Source: Bacillota bacterium (GTDB lineage Bacteria > Bacillota > Clostridia > TANB77 > CAG-465). Taken from it: a stretch of DNA of 64,000 nt. The position numbers and the translations under genes are program-made. Location: positions 124,001 through 188,000 of the forward strand of contig JAEWRE010000039.1 in assembly GCA_023460235.1 (NCBI GenBank), in the 5' to 3' direction. The number at the start of each line of letters is the position of its first letter. The first letter of the stretch is position 1. Positions 52,344-59,790 of this stretch are shown one piece after another. Below the pieces are notes generated by a model. That model was given only the letters and a program-made list of their open reading frames with translations. It had not been told where the DNA came from and searched no databases.

Positions 52344-52976
52344 TTAATAATTTGTTCTGATAATACCTAATAATTTAGTTTTAATGTTAGATAGTTTATT
52401 CTGAAGCCTTTTTTGAGTCAGCTCCTTATTAAAATTTTTATTATATGAAATTTCAATATCAGACCAATCCATAATTTCATAATACTTACATTCTATCAAA
52501 AACATTTCTTTTGGACTTAATATATTAAAAGCTATCTCTAGTTTACGTATCTCAATTTCAATTAAGGCTTTCTCACTTTTTGCTATTTTTATTAATTCTT
52601 CAGCTTGTTTTTGATTTAATTCATTTCTTATTGCTTCGCTTTCAACAGGACTATATAATCTATTTTTTGCTCTAGGCATTCCAAATGTGGATTCTGGAGT
52701 ATTAGTAAAAATATTTTCATTTTCTTCAAGGGCTTTATTCCATGTATTTATTCTTTCAGATAATGTAGCAATTTTTGCTTTATTATTTATATAATTTTTT
52801 AGCATTCTATTTACATCTTTCATATCTAATAAGGCATCTGCACATGGTGTACTACTTTCTCTATTAAATTTTCTTGGTTCTTTACAAAATCTACAATAAC
52901 TATAACTTTCACACATACCACCATTACACTTTATAGCTCCTTTTTCTAGTTTATCTTGTATTTGTTCTTTATTCAT
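52344..52976 (-). CDS. late-gene regulator-like protein (sigma/ArpU-like C-terminus)
   Basis: 210 residues. The N-terminus has a cysteine cluster (CNGGMCESYSYCRFCKEP) that may bind zinc. A coiled-coil middle (about 60-150) follows. The C-terminal ~60 residues (SPKEMFLIECKYYEIMDWSD, then IEISYNKNFNKELTQKRLQN) look like a sigma-70 region 4 helix-turn-helix, as in ArpU/RinA-type activators of phage late genes. It sits upstream of the holin and tail genes it may control. Its ribosome binding site is AAAGGAGG. Confidence 0.65.
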   Translation of the reverse strand: MNKEQIQDKLEKGAIKCNGGMCESYSYCRFCKEPRKFNRESSTPCADALLDMKDVNRMLKNYINNKAKIATLSERINTWNKALEENENIFTNTPESTFGMPRAKNRLYSPVESEAIRNELNQKQAEELIKIAKSEKALIEIEIRKLEIAFNILSPKEMFLIECKYYEIMDWSDIEISYNKNFNKELTQKRLQNKLSNIKTKLLGIIRTNY

Positions 52977-53021
52977 ATACCCTCTTTCCTCCTTTTAAAA
53001 TTATTATATCTTATTTTAATA

Positions 53022-53204
53022 TTAATCTTTTTTACACTCATTGTGCTTTTCATATGTATAATTTAATACTCTAATAATCTCTTTAGCTAATGACTGATCT
53101 TTATTTTTATAAAATATCCTTTGGATTAAATTATGTATATCAGCATAATTACTTTGATGTATTTTTTCATTTCTAATATAATCTTCAATAGTGTAGTATT
53201 TCAT
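53022..53204 (-). CDS. small early gene of the element (60 aa)
   Basis: Soluble, Tyr/Asn/Lys-rich protein (MKYYTIEDYIRNEKIHQ) ending in HNECKKD. It is the first gene leftward from the divergent promoter region and has a GGAGG site. No family recognised; by position it could be an anti-repressor or Cro-like accessory, though no helix-turn-helix is evident. Confidence 0.55.
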   Translation of the reverse strand: MKYYTIEDYIRNEKIHQSNYADIHNLIQRIFYKNKDQSLAKEIIRVLNYTYEKHNECKKD

Positions 53205-53310
53205 TTTCTATTTCCTCCCTCATATTACTAACTTTTCATATATTTATTTTAACTTAAGAAAACCTTTTGATCGTATAAATAGTTTTTAATTCATATCAAT
53301 TTATTTTCTT

Positions 53311-53425
53311 GTTACGATAATTATATACCACTTTAATTATCGTGTCAAGTATATTTTTAAATTTATTATCGTCTGCCGTTTATTATGTAATTTTTATTGA
53401 CACGATAATATGAATATGATATAAT
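53311..53425. promoter_or_regulatory. divergent promoter-operator switch of the element
   Basis: ATTATCGTGTCAA (53337-53349) and TTGACACGATAAT (53397-53409) are a perfect 13-base inverted repeat. Each arm contains the -35 box of a divergent promoter. Rightward: TTGACA 53397, 17 bases, TATAAT 53420-53425 (repressor). Leftward: TTGACA (53349-53344), 18 bases, TATAAT (53325-53320). Extra half-sites ACGATAA (53314) and TTATCGT (53366) occur. Repressor binding would block both promoters. Confidence 0.8.
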
Positions 53426-53467
53426 TATATTGACAAGAAAATTTTTTAAAAAAATAAGGAGAAAATA

Positions 53468-53836
53468 ATGAATGAATCTGATAGAGAATTAATTGGTAAG
53501 AGACTAAAGTCAAGAAGAGAGTTAGCTGGATTAACTCAAGAACAAGTTGGTGAAAAAATAGGAAAAACCTTTGCTACTGTTGCAAAATATGAAAGTGGTG
53601 AAATAAAAAATATAGATATAATGGTTATTAGCACAATTGCTGATATAACTGAAACTGACATTGACTATTTATTATTAAAAAATGATGATCCAAACCCTAA
53701 GAGCAATTATATAAAGTATAAACATTTAAATAATTCTTTAATAGGTAGAGTTTCTAAAAAAATGGAAGGGATGTCAGATAACGAGCTGCAAATGCTTGAT
53801 AAGATAATAGATGCTCTTATGAATGAAAAGAAATAA
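53468..53836 (+). CDS. phage-type repressor (XRE helix-turn-helix)
   Basis: 122 residues. The N-terminal helix-turn-helix reads KRLKSRRELAGLTQEQVGEK, then IGKTFATVAKYESGE, a lambda-repressor-like fold. The C-terminal part is short and helical (MSDNELQMLDKIIDALM), with no peptidase domain for self-cleavage. Control therefore probably comes from the ImmA-like protease encoded right after it, as in ICEBs1 and several Gram-positive phages. The site AAGGAG precedes the ATG. Its consensus promoter overlaps the operator. Confidence 0.88.
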   Translation: MNESDRELIGKRLKSRRELAGLTQEQVGEKIGKTFATVAKYESGEIKNIDIMVISTIADITETDIDYLLLKNDDPNPKSNYIKYKHLNNSLIGRVSKKMEGMSDNELQMLDKIIDALMNEKK

Positions 53837-53854
53837 AATTGGAGAATGTGTGTT

Positions 53855-54268
53855 ATGAAAAAATTTTATGATTATATACAAAAGGAAAATATTATATATA
53901 AAGAAGATTATATTGATGAAAATATAAAGGGACTATGCATAAAACTACCGAACAGTAAGACTGCTATTATTCTTAACAATAGTCTAATAGAAAATAAAAT
54001 TGAAAGAAACTGTATTCTTGCGGAAGAATTAGGACACTATTATTGTGATGCCCTTTATTCACCATTTTGTAAAGATCAAACGATAATAGATCGAAATGAA
54101 TATAGAGCAAAGAAATGGGCATTTAAGTCTATCATAGGTAAAAAATTAAATCAAAATATAAAAAAGTATAAAAATATGCTTAAATATGAAGTTGCTGAAG
54201 AAATTGGTGTAACTGAAGATATGCTTGATATGGCATATGATTATTATAAAAGAAATGAGGCGCTTTAA
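53855..54268 (+). CDS. ImmA/IrrE-type metallopeptidase
   Basis: 137 residues from the ATG at 53855; an ATG at 53846 is too close to the GGAG site. The motif CILAEELGHYYCDAL holds the zinc-site helix. The first position of the canonical HExxH is Glu here (EELGH), as I recall for many phage members. A downstream EYRAKKWAFKSII segment gives the further acidic ligand region. Such proteases cut the partner repressor on induction. It forms an operon with the repressor. Confidence 0.82.
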   Translation: MKKFYDYIQKENIIYKEDYIDENIKGLCIKLPNSKTAIILNNSLIENKIERNCILAEELGHYYCDALYSPFCKDQTIIDRNEYRAKKWAFKSIIGKKLNQNIKKYKNMLKYEVAEEIGVTEDMLDMAYDYYKRNEAL

Positions 54269-54279
54269 TAGTTGGTAGT

Positions 54280-54747
54280 TATAGGGAACATGGAAATTGA
54301 TATGAATTAAAATATACTTACAAAGAAAAAACAAATTATAAAACAATTAAATTAAGCAAAGCTATGAATATAGATACTGAATTACAAAGATTTGTAATTG
54401 CTATTGAAGATAAAGTATCACCTACCTCATCTATTAACTTTACAGTTTATGCTCAAAATGGTTGGATGAATATGCTTATCCAAAATTATCTGCCAAAACA
54501 ATATAAGGTTACAAGGAACAATTAAACAATAAAATAATTCCTTATTTTGGAAGTATGCAATTGAAAGACATTACAACTTATAATATTCAACTTTTTTTAA
54601 ATGATTTATCAAAGGAATTTATAGTCGAGAAAATAGTAAAAGGTGAGAAAATAACACAATTAACACAATTAACAGGATGCACAATAAAAAATACAAAGAT
54701 TAATTTCAGTTATGCTCAATTCAGCAGTAAAGTGGCAATTAATTGAA
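54280..54747 (+). pseudogene. tyrosine integrase, decayed
   Basis: Fragments in two frames read as the N-terminal part of a phage integrase: YKTIKLSKAMNIDTELQRF, then, after a frame change, WLDEYAYPKLSAKTI-stop-GYKEQLNNKIIPYFGSM and QLKDITTYNIQLFLNDLSKE. This is the core-binding (SAM-like) domain. The catalytic domain with R-H-R-Y residues is missing. The last ~40 codons do not look like integrase. The gene lies next to the right att copy, as expected for the element's own integrase. Confidence 0.8.
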
Positions 54748-54816
54748 TTTAATCCGTGTATATATGTATATTTCTTAAAGGTAAAGAAAGTACAATAAAG
54801 TCAGTTTTTTTAATAG

Positions 54817-54862
54817 ACTACGAATCCCCGTAGGCTGGGGGTTCGAATCCCTTCAGGTGCAC
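54817..54862 (+). repeat. right attachment site (partial tRNA-Arg copy)
   Basis: ACTACGAATCC, then CCGTAGGCTGGGGGTTCGAA and ATCCCTTCAGGTGCACCA. It matches the tRNA-Arg 3' half at 41494-41542 except for a two-base insertion and two substitutions; the last 19 bases are identical. Confidence 0.88.
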
Positions 54863-54876
54863 CATTATAATTACTG

Positions 54877-54922
54877 TGATATCAAGCATTATCTAAATAT
54901 TTTGCTTGATATTTTTTTTATC
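54877..54922. terminator. intrinsic terminator
   Basis: ATATCAAGCA and TGCTTGATAT pair over a 14-base loop and run into eight Ts, just outside the element. Confidence 0.75.
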
Positions 54923-55366
54923 ATAACTTGATTTTTTTACTGTAACAAGAATACTAAATAATAATGTTTGTATTAATATTTCTAGTAAACCTCCAATTTG
55001 TAAACTTAATGGTTCTTTAGAAGGATAAAGATATATAAATTCTTCAATTGAAAAAGAAGCTGTACCAGGTGTATTAAAAATTCCTAATATTATAAGAATC
55101 AACCATACTCTTAACCATCCATATTTATTATTGATATAACTATTTCTAATTAATACTAGAACTATTCCAAATAGAATACCTCTAATAATTTGAAAAAGTG
55201 GTGCCATTTTAACTATAATACTACTCATATCTCTTCGAGTTGAACTATCAATTAGGGAACTCTGATAATTAAATATTTGTGAAAAAACAATACCACAAAC
55301 TACATATGTTATAACATGAATTATAGTTACTTTAAATATAAATTTTATTTTCTCATTTTTTATCAT
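54893..55366 (-). CDS. four-span membrane protein of unknown function
   Basis: 157 residues with hydrophobic segments at about 10-30, 55-75, 82-100 and 122-142. Basic N- and C-termini (KNEKIKFIFK and SSYDKKNIKQN) suggest both lie inside the cell. It is 39 bases downstream of an XRE-membrane regulator and probably co-transcribed with it. Such pairs resemble bacteriocin-immunity or stress-response modules, but no family is recognised. Confidence 0.6.
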   Translation of the reverse strand: MIKNEKIKFIFKVTIIHVITYVVCGIVFSQIFNYQSSLIDSSTRRDMSSIIVKMAPLFQIIRGILFGIVLVLIRNSYINNKYGWLRVWLILIILGIFNTPGTASFSIEEFIYLYPSKEPLSLQIGGLLEILIQTLLFSILVTVKKSSYDKKNIKQNI

Positions 55367-55405
55367 TTTTCTTACTATTTTATATAGATATTTTGCAGAT
55401 ATATT

Positions 55406-56029
55406 TTATTTACTATTTTGCTTTTCTTTTCGACTTTGAATATACGTTACAAGTGAACATATAAATATATATATTATAAAAAATAGAATAAATTGCATAT
55501 ATGTATTGCTAGATAATATTGGATATGGTGCCATAAAATGTGAAAATAATAAATTGTATATTATAGACAATGGTATAAACACAATAATCCATATATTGAT
55601 TTTCCAAAATTTATTTTGAGATAACAATTTATCTTTGTTAGAAGCCTGATATTTTCCTATTGTAAAGATCATAGTTCCAATTATCATAAATATAAAGCCT
55701 GCTAAAATTGCATCATCTGCCCTTGTATTATTCCATATAAAAATTGATATTAATAATCCTAAAAAATTTAAAGAGGTCGCTACTGAATTAAAAATATATG
55801 TGTTTTCTGTACTATTATCTCTTTTGTTATTTTCTATTCCCCTTAGTAATAAATCCGTAGTAACATCAAAAAAGTCACTTAGTAGTATTATTTTATCAAT
55901 ATCAGGTATTGATTGTCCACTCTCCCACTTTGAAACCGCTTGCCTTGATACCCCTATTTTATCTGCAAGTTCTTCTTGTGAAATTCCTTTAATTTTTCTA
56001 AATTCTAAAATCCTATCTGCTAATGTCAT
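55406..56029 (-). CDS. XRE helix-turn-helix regulator with C-terminal membrane domain
   Basis: 207 residues. Residues 4-60 are a textbook XRE domain: RILEFRKIKGISQEELADKI, then GVSRQAVSKWESGQSIPDID. After a short linker come four hydrophobic segments (about 82-98, 105-122, 142-160 and 178-198). This one-component, membrane-tethered regulator type is common in Firmicutes. The ribosome binding site is GGAG. It lies upstream of the four-span protein. Confidence 0.82.
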   Translation of the reverse strand: MTLADRILEFRKIKGISQEELADKIGVSRQAVSKWESGQSIPDIDKIILLSDFFDVTTDLLLRGIENNKRDNSTENTYIFNSVATSLNFLGLLISIFIWNNTRADDAILAGFIFMIIGTMIFTIGKYQASNKDKLLSQNKFWKINIWIIVFIPLSIIYNLLFSHFMAPYPILSSNTYMQFILFFIIYIFICSLVTYIQSRKEKQNSK

Positions 56030-56267
56030 AATAAAAATCTCCTTTCTATTTTTATTATATCAATATCCTAGTTACACCTCAACCAAGTAGACCTTTAAAT
56101 TTGTCAACTAACGGTTGCATGATATCTTAATTATCTTTTTTTACAAAAATTATACTATAAAAAGAAATAATTTAATATATGAATTTTAGAATTATAATAA
56201 AATATTATTATTTTTCTTTATAAATTTATGCATACTATTATTAATATAGTTAGCTTTTAATATCTGA

Positions 56268-56603
56268 TCATATAAAATTTTTAGTTTTTCTTTTCATTAT
56301 TATTACATCATCCCTTATGTACTCAACAATATAACTAAAAATTTTATCCACTTCAAATTCTTCAATAAAAAATATTTCATCTTTTGTAAAAACATAATTA
56401 TAATCATATATAACTTGATTACACATATTTAATATTAGATTATACAACTTCTCTTTTATTATTGTTTCTAGTAAAACACTATATTTTCCATTTTGATTTT
56501 TCTTTATATGTTCAACAAAATTATATTTATAATATATTTCATTTGACTTCTTTTTTATTTCATTATAATAATTATATTTTTTAAATATATTAAACAATTT
56601 CAT
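56268..56603 (-). CDS. hypothetical protein (111 aa)
   Basis: Start at the ATG at 56603, after GAGGTGG. The protein is Tyr/Asn/Lys-rich and helical, soluble, with a basic N-terminus (KLFNIFKKYNYYNEIKKK) and basic C-terminus (IMKRKTKNFI). No family recognised. It is divergent from the next regulator gene. Confidence 0.5.
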   Translation of the reverse strand: MKLFNIFKKYNYYNEIKKKSNEIYYKYNFVEHIKKNQNGKYSVLLETIIKEKLYNLILNMCNQVIYDYNYVFTKDEIFFIEEFEVDKIFSYIVEYIRDDVIIMKRKTKNFI

Positions 56604-56733
56604 ACTCCACCTCAAGACCTATTAGTTATAAAATATGCATAATAAGTCATTATATTTAACTACAAAATAATGTATTATATTATATAATGATCTTTATTTA
56701 TATAATACATACATGATTTGAAAGGATTTTATT

Positions 56734-57084
56734 ATGAATTATTTGTCTTTATTTAAAAATGATTTTGAACTAAGAAACCATATATCAACAAGCATAAAAA
56801 AAATACGAAAAGAGAATAATCTAACTCAAGAAAAACTAGCAGAGCTTCTAAATGTTTCTGTTGAACATATATCACGTATTGAAAATTGCAAGTATACTTG
56901 CTCAATAATGCTAATCTTTAAGATTTGTACTATATTTAAAATGGATATTCATGATTTCTTTAATATATCTATTAATAATTCAACTGATGATATTTCCAAT
57001 TTTTTAAAAAATTTACCAGCAGAAAAATATAACGCAATTACTGATTTTTGTAAAGAAGTAGAAAAATATCGAAATAATTCATAA
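56734..57084 (+). CDS. XRE helix-turn-helix regulator
   Basis: 116 residues. The DNA-binding domain (about 15-72) reads IKKIRKENNLTQEKLAELLN followed by VSVEHISRIENCKYTCS. The C-terminal 40 residues are a short helical extension (NFLKNLPAEKYNAITDFC) that may serve dimerisation. It stands alone; the divergent 111-residue gene is a possible target. AAAGG lies upstream of the ATG. Confidence 0.82.
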   Translation: MNYLSLFKNDFELRNHISTSIKKIRKENNLTQEKLAELLNVSVEHISRIENCKYTCSIMLIFKICTIFKMDIHDFFNISINNSTDDISNFLKNLPAEKYNAITDFCKEVEKYRNNS

Positions 57085-57203
57085 TTTAATACATATATAT
57101 TACCAAAATCTTTCATATTTGTAAATATATTTTTTAAAAATATATTAATTTTTATGATATTTTTAAACACTTATAGTATTTAATTAAATTTATATAGTTA
57201 TAA

Positions 57204-57243
57204 AAAACAAGCAAAGAAAATTTATTTTCCTTGCTTGTTTTTC
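57204..57243 (-). terminator. intrinsic terminator of tadA
   Basis: AAAACAAGCAAAGAAAA and TTTTCCTTGCTTGTTTT form a long stem (one mismatch) with A and T runs. It includes the tadA stop codon. Confidence 0.8.
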
Positions 57244-57677
57244 CTTAGATATCTAAAGAATTCACTAATTATATCAGAGCATTCTTCGCAATTTTCTAAA
57301 TATTCATATTCTACTCTATGTGTTGTGTTTATATTAAACATATTTGATATAGATCCTACGCAACCATTTTTTTCATCTTTTGCACCTATATAAACTTTTT
57401 TTATTCTAGACTGAGTTACTGCACCTGCACACATAGCACATGGTTCGAGTGTCACATACATTTCGCACCCATCTAATCTCCAACTATTTAACTTTTTACA
57501 AGCCTTTAGCATACACAGCATTTCAGCATGAGCAAAAAAAGTATTATTTTTTTCTCTTAAGTTATGTGCTCTTGCAATTATTTTATCATCTTTTACTATA
57601 ACAGCTCCAACTGGTACTTCATATTTATCATAAGCTTTTTTAGCTTCTTCCAAAGCTTTTTTCATATATTTATTCAA
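57222..57677 (-). CDS. tadA: tRNA-specific adenosine deaminase
   Basis: 151 residues. It converts adenosine 34 of tRNA-Arg(ACG) to inosine. The zinc and catalytic motifs are HAEM and PCAMCAGAVTQSRI, with YVTLEPCAM in between. The natural substrate tRNA-Arg(ACG) is itself in this window. The probable start is a TTG at 57677, nine bases after GGAG and overlapping cwlD by 8 bases; the ATG at 57665 is an alternative. It is translated with cwlD. Confidence 0.92.
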   Translation of the reverse strand: MNKYMKKALEEAKKAYDKYEVPVGAVIVKDDKIIARAHNLREKNNTFFAHAEMLCMLKACKKLNSWRLDGCEMYVTLEPCAMCAGAVTQSRIKKVYIGAKDEKNGCVGSISNMFNINTTHRVEYEYLENCEECSDIISEFFRYLRKNKQGK

Positions 57678-58410
57678 CGTTTTCTACTCCTTTTGAAAAG
57701 TAATCTTGCAAACCTACATATATACCCCACGCTAATTTACTTTGATAGTCATCAGTAGTTAAAAGTTTTGCTTCTTGAGCATTAGATAAAAAACCACATT
57801 CAACTATAACACAAGGTATTGTTACATTATTCATTATATATACATCAGTTATAGGAAGAGGAACTCTATCATTTTTAAATTCAATATTTTTATTTAAATT
57901 CTCTTGAATCAAATTTGCAATTAATTTACTTTCTGAACTGTTTTTTTGATAGAAAGCTTGCCATCCTCTATATACTTCAGATGGAGGATATTTATTAAGA
58001 TGTATAGATATAAATATATCAGCAGAGCTTGCATTTCCTATTTTTACTCTATTTTTTATATCACTAACTTTTTTATTCCTTATACTTGCATTATCAGAAG
58101 AATATATCCCATTTTCATCACTTCTAGTTAATATAACTTTTGCACCACTCTGTTCAATTAATTTTTGAAGTTTTAATGTTATAGCAAGATTTGTTGCTTG
58201 CTCTGTTGTACCATTAAAACCAACAGCTCCTTCGTCTGGCAATCCATGTCCCGCATCTATTACTATAATTTTATTTGTTATTGGAGTAGCATTTGCTTGG
58301 ATCAAAGTATTATTTTCTGATGTATTTTCAATTATAGCATATATACCTAATGAAAAGCAAACAAATAATCCTATTAAAAGAAATCGCTTACCTAGTATTG
58401 TAAATTTCAT
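57670..58410 (-). CDS. cwlD: N-acetylmuramoyl-L-alanine amidase, CwlD-like
   Basis: 246 residues. One N-terminal membrane anchor or signal segment (about 8-28), then an Amidase_3 domain: VIDAGHGLPDEGAVGFNG with the first zinc His, TEQATNLAITLKLQKL, ADIFISIHLNKYP with the second His, and PCVIVECGFLSN with the catalytic Glu. CwlD removes peptide side chains to form muramic delta-lactam in spore cortex. This agrees with the spm genes as evidence for sporulation. Confidence 0.85.
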   Translation of the reverse strand: MKFTILGKRFLLIGLFVCFSLGIYAIIENTSENNTLIQANATPITNKIIVIDAGHGLPDEGAVGFNGTTEQATNLAITLKLQKLIEQSGAKVILTRSDENGIYSSDNASIRNKKVSDIKNRVKIGNASSADIFISIHLNKYPPSEVYRGWQAFYQKNSSESKLIANLIQENLNKNIEFKNDRVPLPITDVYIMNNVTIPCVIVECGFLSNAQEAKLLTTDDYQSKLAWGIYVGLQDYFSKGVENVE

Positions 58411-58501
58411 CTTATCACCTGTTAAATATATATGTATATTAATATGATATAATGAAAATTTAAAATCAATATATTATATTTTAATAAAAGCAATTATAAA
58501 A

Positions 58502-58530
58502 TAAAAGCAGAAATAAATTTTCTGCTTTAT
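58502..58530 (-). terminator. intrinsic terminator
   Basis: ATAAAGCAGAAA and TTTCTGCTTTAT pair around a short loop with A/T flanks, 20 bases after the 48-residue gene. Confidence 0.7.
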
Positions 58531-58550
58531 AATAAAAATAAATAATTAAA

Positions 58551-58697
58551 TTAGTATATATTAATCTCGCCCTCATTAACAGTTTCCACAAAATCTATAT
58601 TTCTTTCCTTTATAAAAGCATTAGCATATAAAGAAAGTAATACTATCAATACCACACATACATATAAAATACTCTTTTGCTTATTTGTTAGTTTCAT
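58551..58697 (-). CDS. small single-span membrane protein (48 aa)
   Basis: ATG at 58697 behind AAGGTGA. The protein begins MKLTNKQKSILYVCVVLIVL, continues as one hydrophobic helix to about residue 28, and ends in an acidic outer tail (DFVETVNEGEINIY). It is likely an inner-membrane micropeptide. It follows the metallopeptidase gene by about 30 bases and is closed by a terminator, so it may be the third gene of that operon. Confidence 0.6.
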   Translation of the reverse strand: MKLTNKQKSILYVCVVLIVLLSLYANAFIKERNIDFVETVNEGEINIY

Positions 58698-58729
58698 ACA
58701 ATCACCTTATAATATATATATTAGATTTA

Positions 58730-59359
58730 TTAAAAAATATAATATAGTATATATATTAACATTAATCTTAGTAATTTAAAGAAAACTAAGTTTATCAAAA
58801 ATAATGGTAATAAGAAACTAGTCTGAAATTTATATATATCAATTATTATTTTCTTTTTTTCTGTCTCAATTCTTCCATTCAAATATTCATCAGATAAAAT
58901 GACTGATCGCCTTACAGCATCAATTTCAAGTATAAGCCTTACTGTTATTGAAGCTAATACTATCACTAGATATATAAAGAAAATAAAATTATAATCTTTA
59001 AAAAAAATATCTAAAACTAATGATATAATAAAAAATAATATTTCTAAGTTAGATAATATAAAATTTATTTTCTGTAATATTTTGGATTGTATAGAATGTA
59101 TACATTCATGTGCAATAACACAAATTCTTCCAAATTTATTATTGTGTTTTGTATTCAGATATATTGTATCATAAAAAAAAACATAGTAATTGTTTTTTAT
59201 ATCATTATCTTCAACTAATTTAGTAGTTTTATTTCCTAAATAATCTAAAATTTCATCTGTAACGATTTTATTATTTGGAAGTTCGCTAATTATTTTATCA
59301 GCATCTTGTCTTAATTTAGATTTTTTACTAATAATCTTAATTTTATCAAGATATTCCAT
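58730..59359 (-). CDS. membrane zinc metallopeptidase (YugP-like)
   Basis: 209 residues. The zinc motif is HECIH in CVIAHECIHSIQSK (about residues 88-92). Membrane segments follow at about 103-122, 124-146 and 180-205. The N-terminal 80 residues are soluble and contain IYLNTKHNNKFG just before the HExxH motif. The order resembles YugP-type peptidases but the match is loose. The start overlaps the YlbF-family gene stop (TAATG), so translation is coupled. Confidence 0.7.
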   Translation of the reverse strand: MEYLDKIKIISKKSKLRQDADKIISELPNNKIVTDEILDYLGNKTTKLVEDNDIKNNYYVFFYDTIYLNTKHNNKFGRICVIAHECIHSIQSKILQKINFILSNLEILFFIISLVLDIFFKDYNFIFFIYLVIVLASITVRLILEIDAVRRSVILSDEYLNGRIETEKKKIIIDIYKFQTSFLLPLFLINLVFFKLLRLMLIYILYYIF

Positions 59360-59697
59360 TAAAATTCAATTATCTCCTTTATACTATCACCTATTGATTT
59401 TTGCATATCTGCAAGAAGTACATTAATTCTCATTTCACATTCAAGCATGGCTCTCATGTCGTTATTTTGTATTATAATTGAATATAGATTTTCTAATTCT
59501 TTTTGCATATTTTCATCAATTTTTCCAGTATTTAAATAATCAAACTGTTGTTTTTGTTGTTTCTCTTTAAATTCTTTCATTAAATTATATAATTTATCGT
59601 CAGATTTAATTTTTGATTTTAAGCTCAAAAACTCCCTATATTCATTTGTATCTTTTAAACTTCTTATCAATTCATCTACTTTATCGTAAAAATTCAT
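59359..59697 (-). CDS. YlbF/YmcA-family protein
   Basis: 112 residues, all helical. The family pattern is visible: DELIRSLKDTNEYREFLSLK near the N-terminus and KIDENMQKELENLYSIIIQN, then the hydrophobic CEMRINVLLADMQKSIGDSI at the end. In Bacillus, YlbF and YmcA form a complex with YaaT that affects RNase Y-dependent mRNA processing and development. The site AAGGTGG precedes the ATG. It is coupled to the metallopeptidase gene. Confidence 0.85.
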   Translation of the reverse strand: MNFYDKVDELIRSLKDTNEYREFLSLKSKIKSDDKLYNLMKEFKEKQQKQQFDYLNTGKIDENMQKELENLYSIIIQNNDMRAMLECEMRINVLLADMQKSIGDSIKEIIEF

Positions 59698-59724
59698 AAA
59701 ATCACCACCTTCTATATTATATAA

Positions 59725-59770
59725 TAAAAAAATACAAAATTAAATATATTAAATTAATTTTGTATTTTTT
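59725..59770 (-). terminator. intrinsic terminator
   Basis: AAAAATACAAAATTA and TAATTTTGTATTTTT form a stem with A/T runs at both ends, just after the CapA-family gene. Confidence 0.7.
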
Positions 59771-59790
59771 AATTAACTATATAGCATTTA

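Larger units (their letters stand above)
41490..54862. mobile_element. headless prophage / F-type tailocin-like element at tRNA-Arg(ACG)
   Basis: About 13.3 kb bounded by the tRNA-Arg 3' end and an imperfect copy of it. Contents from right to left: integrase remnant, ImmA-like protease, repressor, divergent promoters, small gene, late-regulator-like gene, holin, tail terminator, tail tube, two assembly chaperones, tape measure, distal tail, hub, fibre, collar fibre, M23/SH3 lysin, XRE-Spo0E protein and a 49-residue protein. No terminase, portal, capsid, maturation protease, head-tail connector or replication gene is seen. The element therefore could make tails and lyse the cell but not package DNA. 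Confidence 0.85.

Noticed and set aside
54555..54746. 63-codon plus-strand frame as a separate gene
   Set aside because: Its first half continues the integrase core-binding domain (GSMQLKDITTYNIQLFLNDL) and there is no ribosome binding site, so it is part of the decayed integrase.
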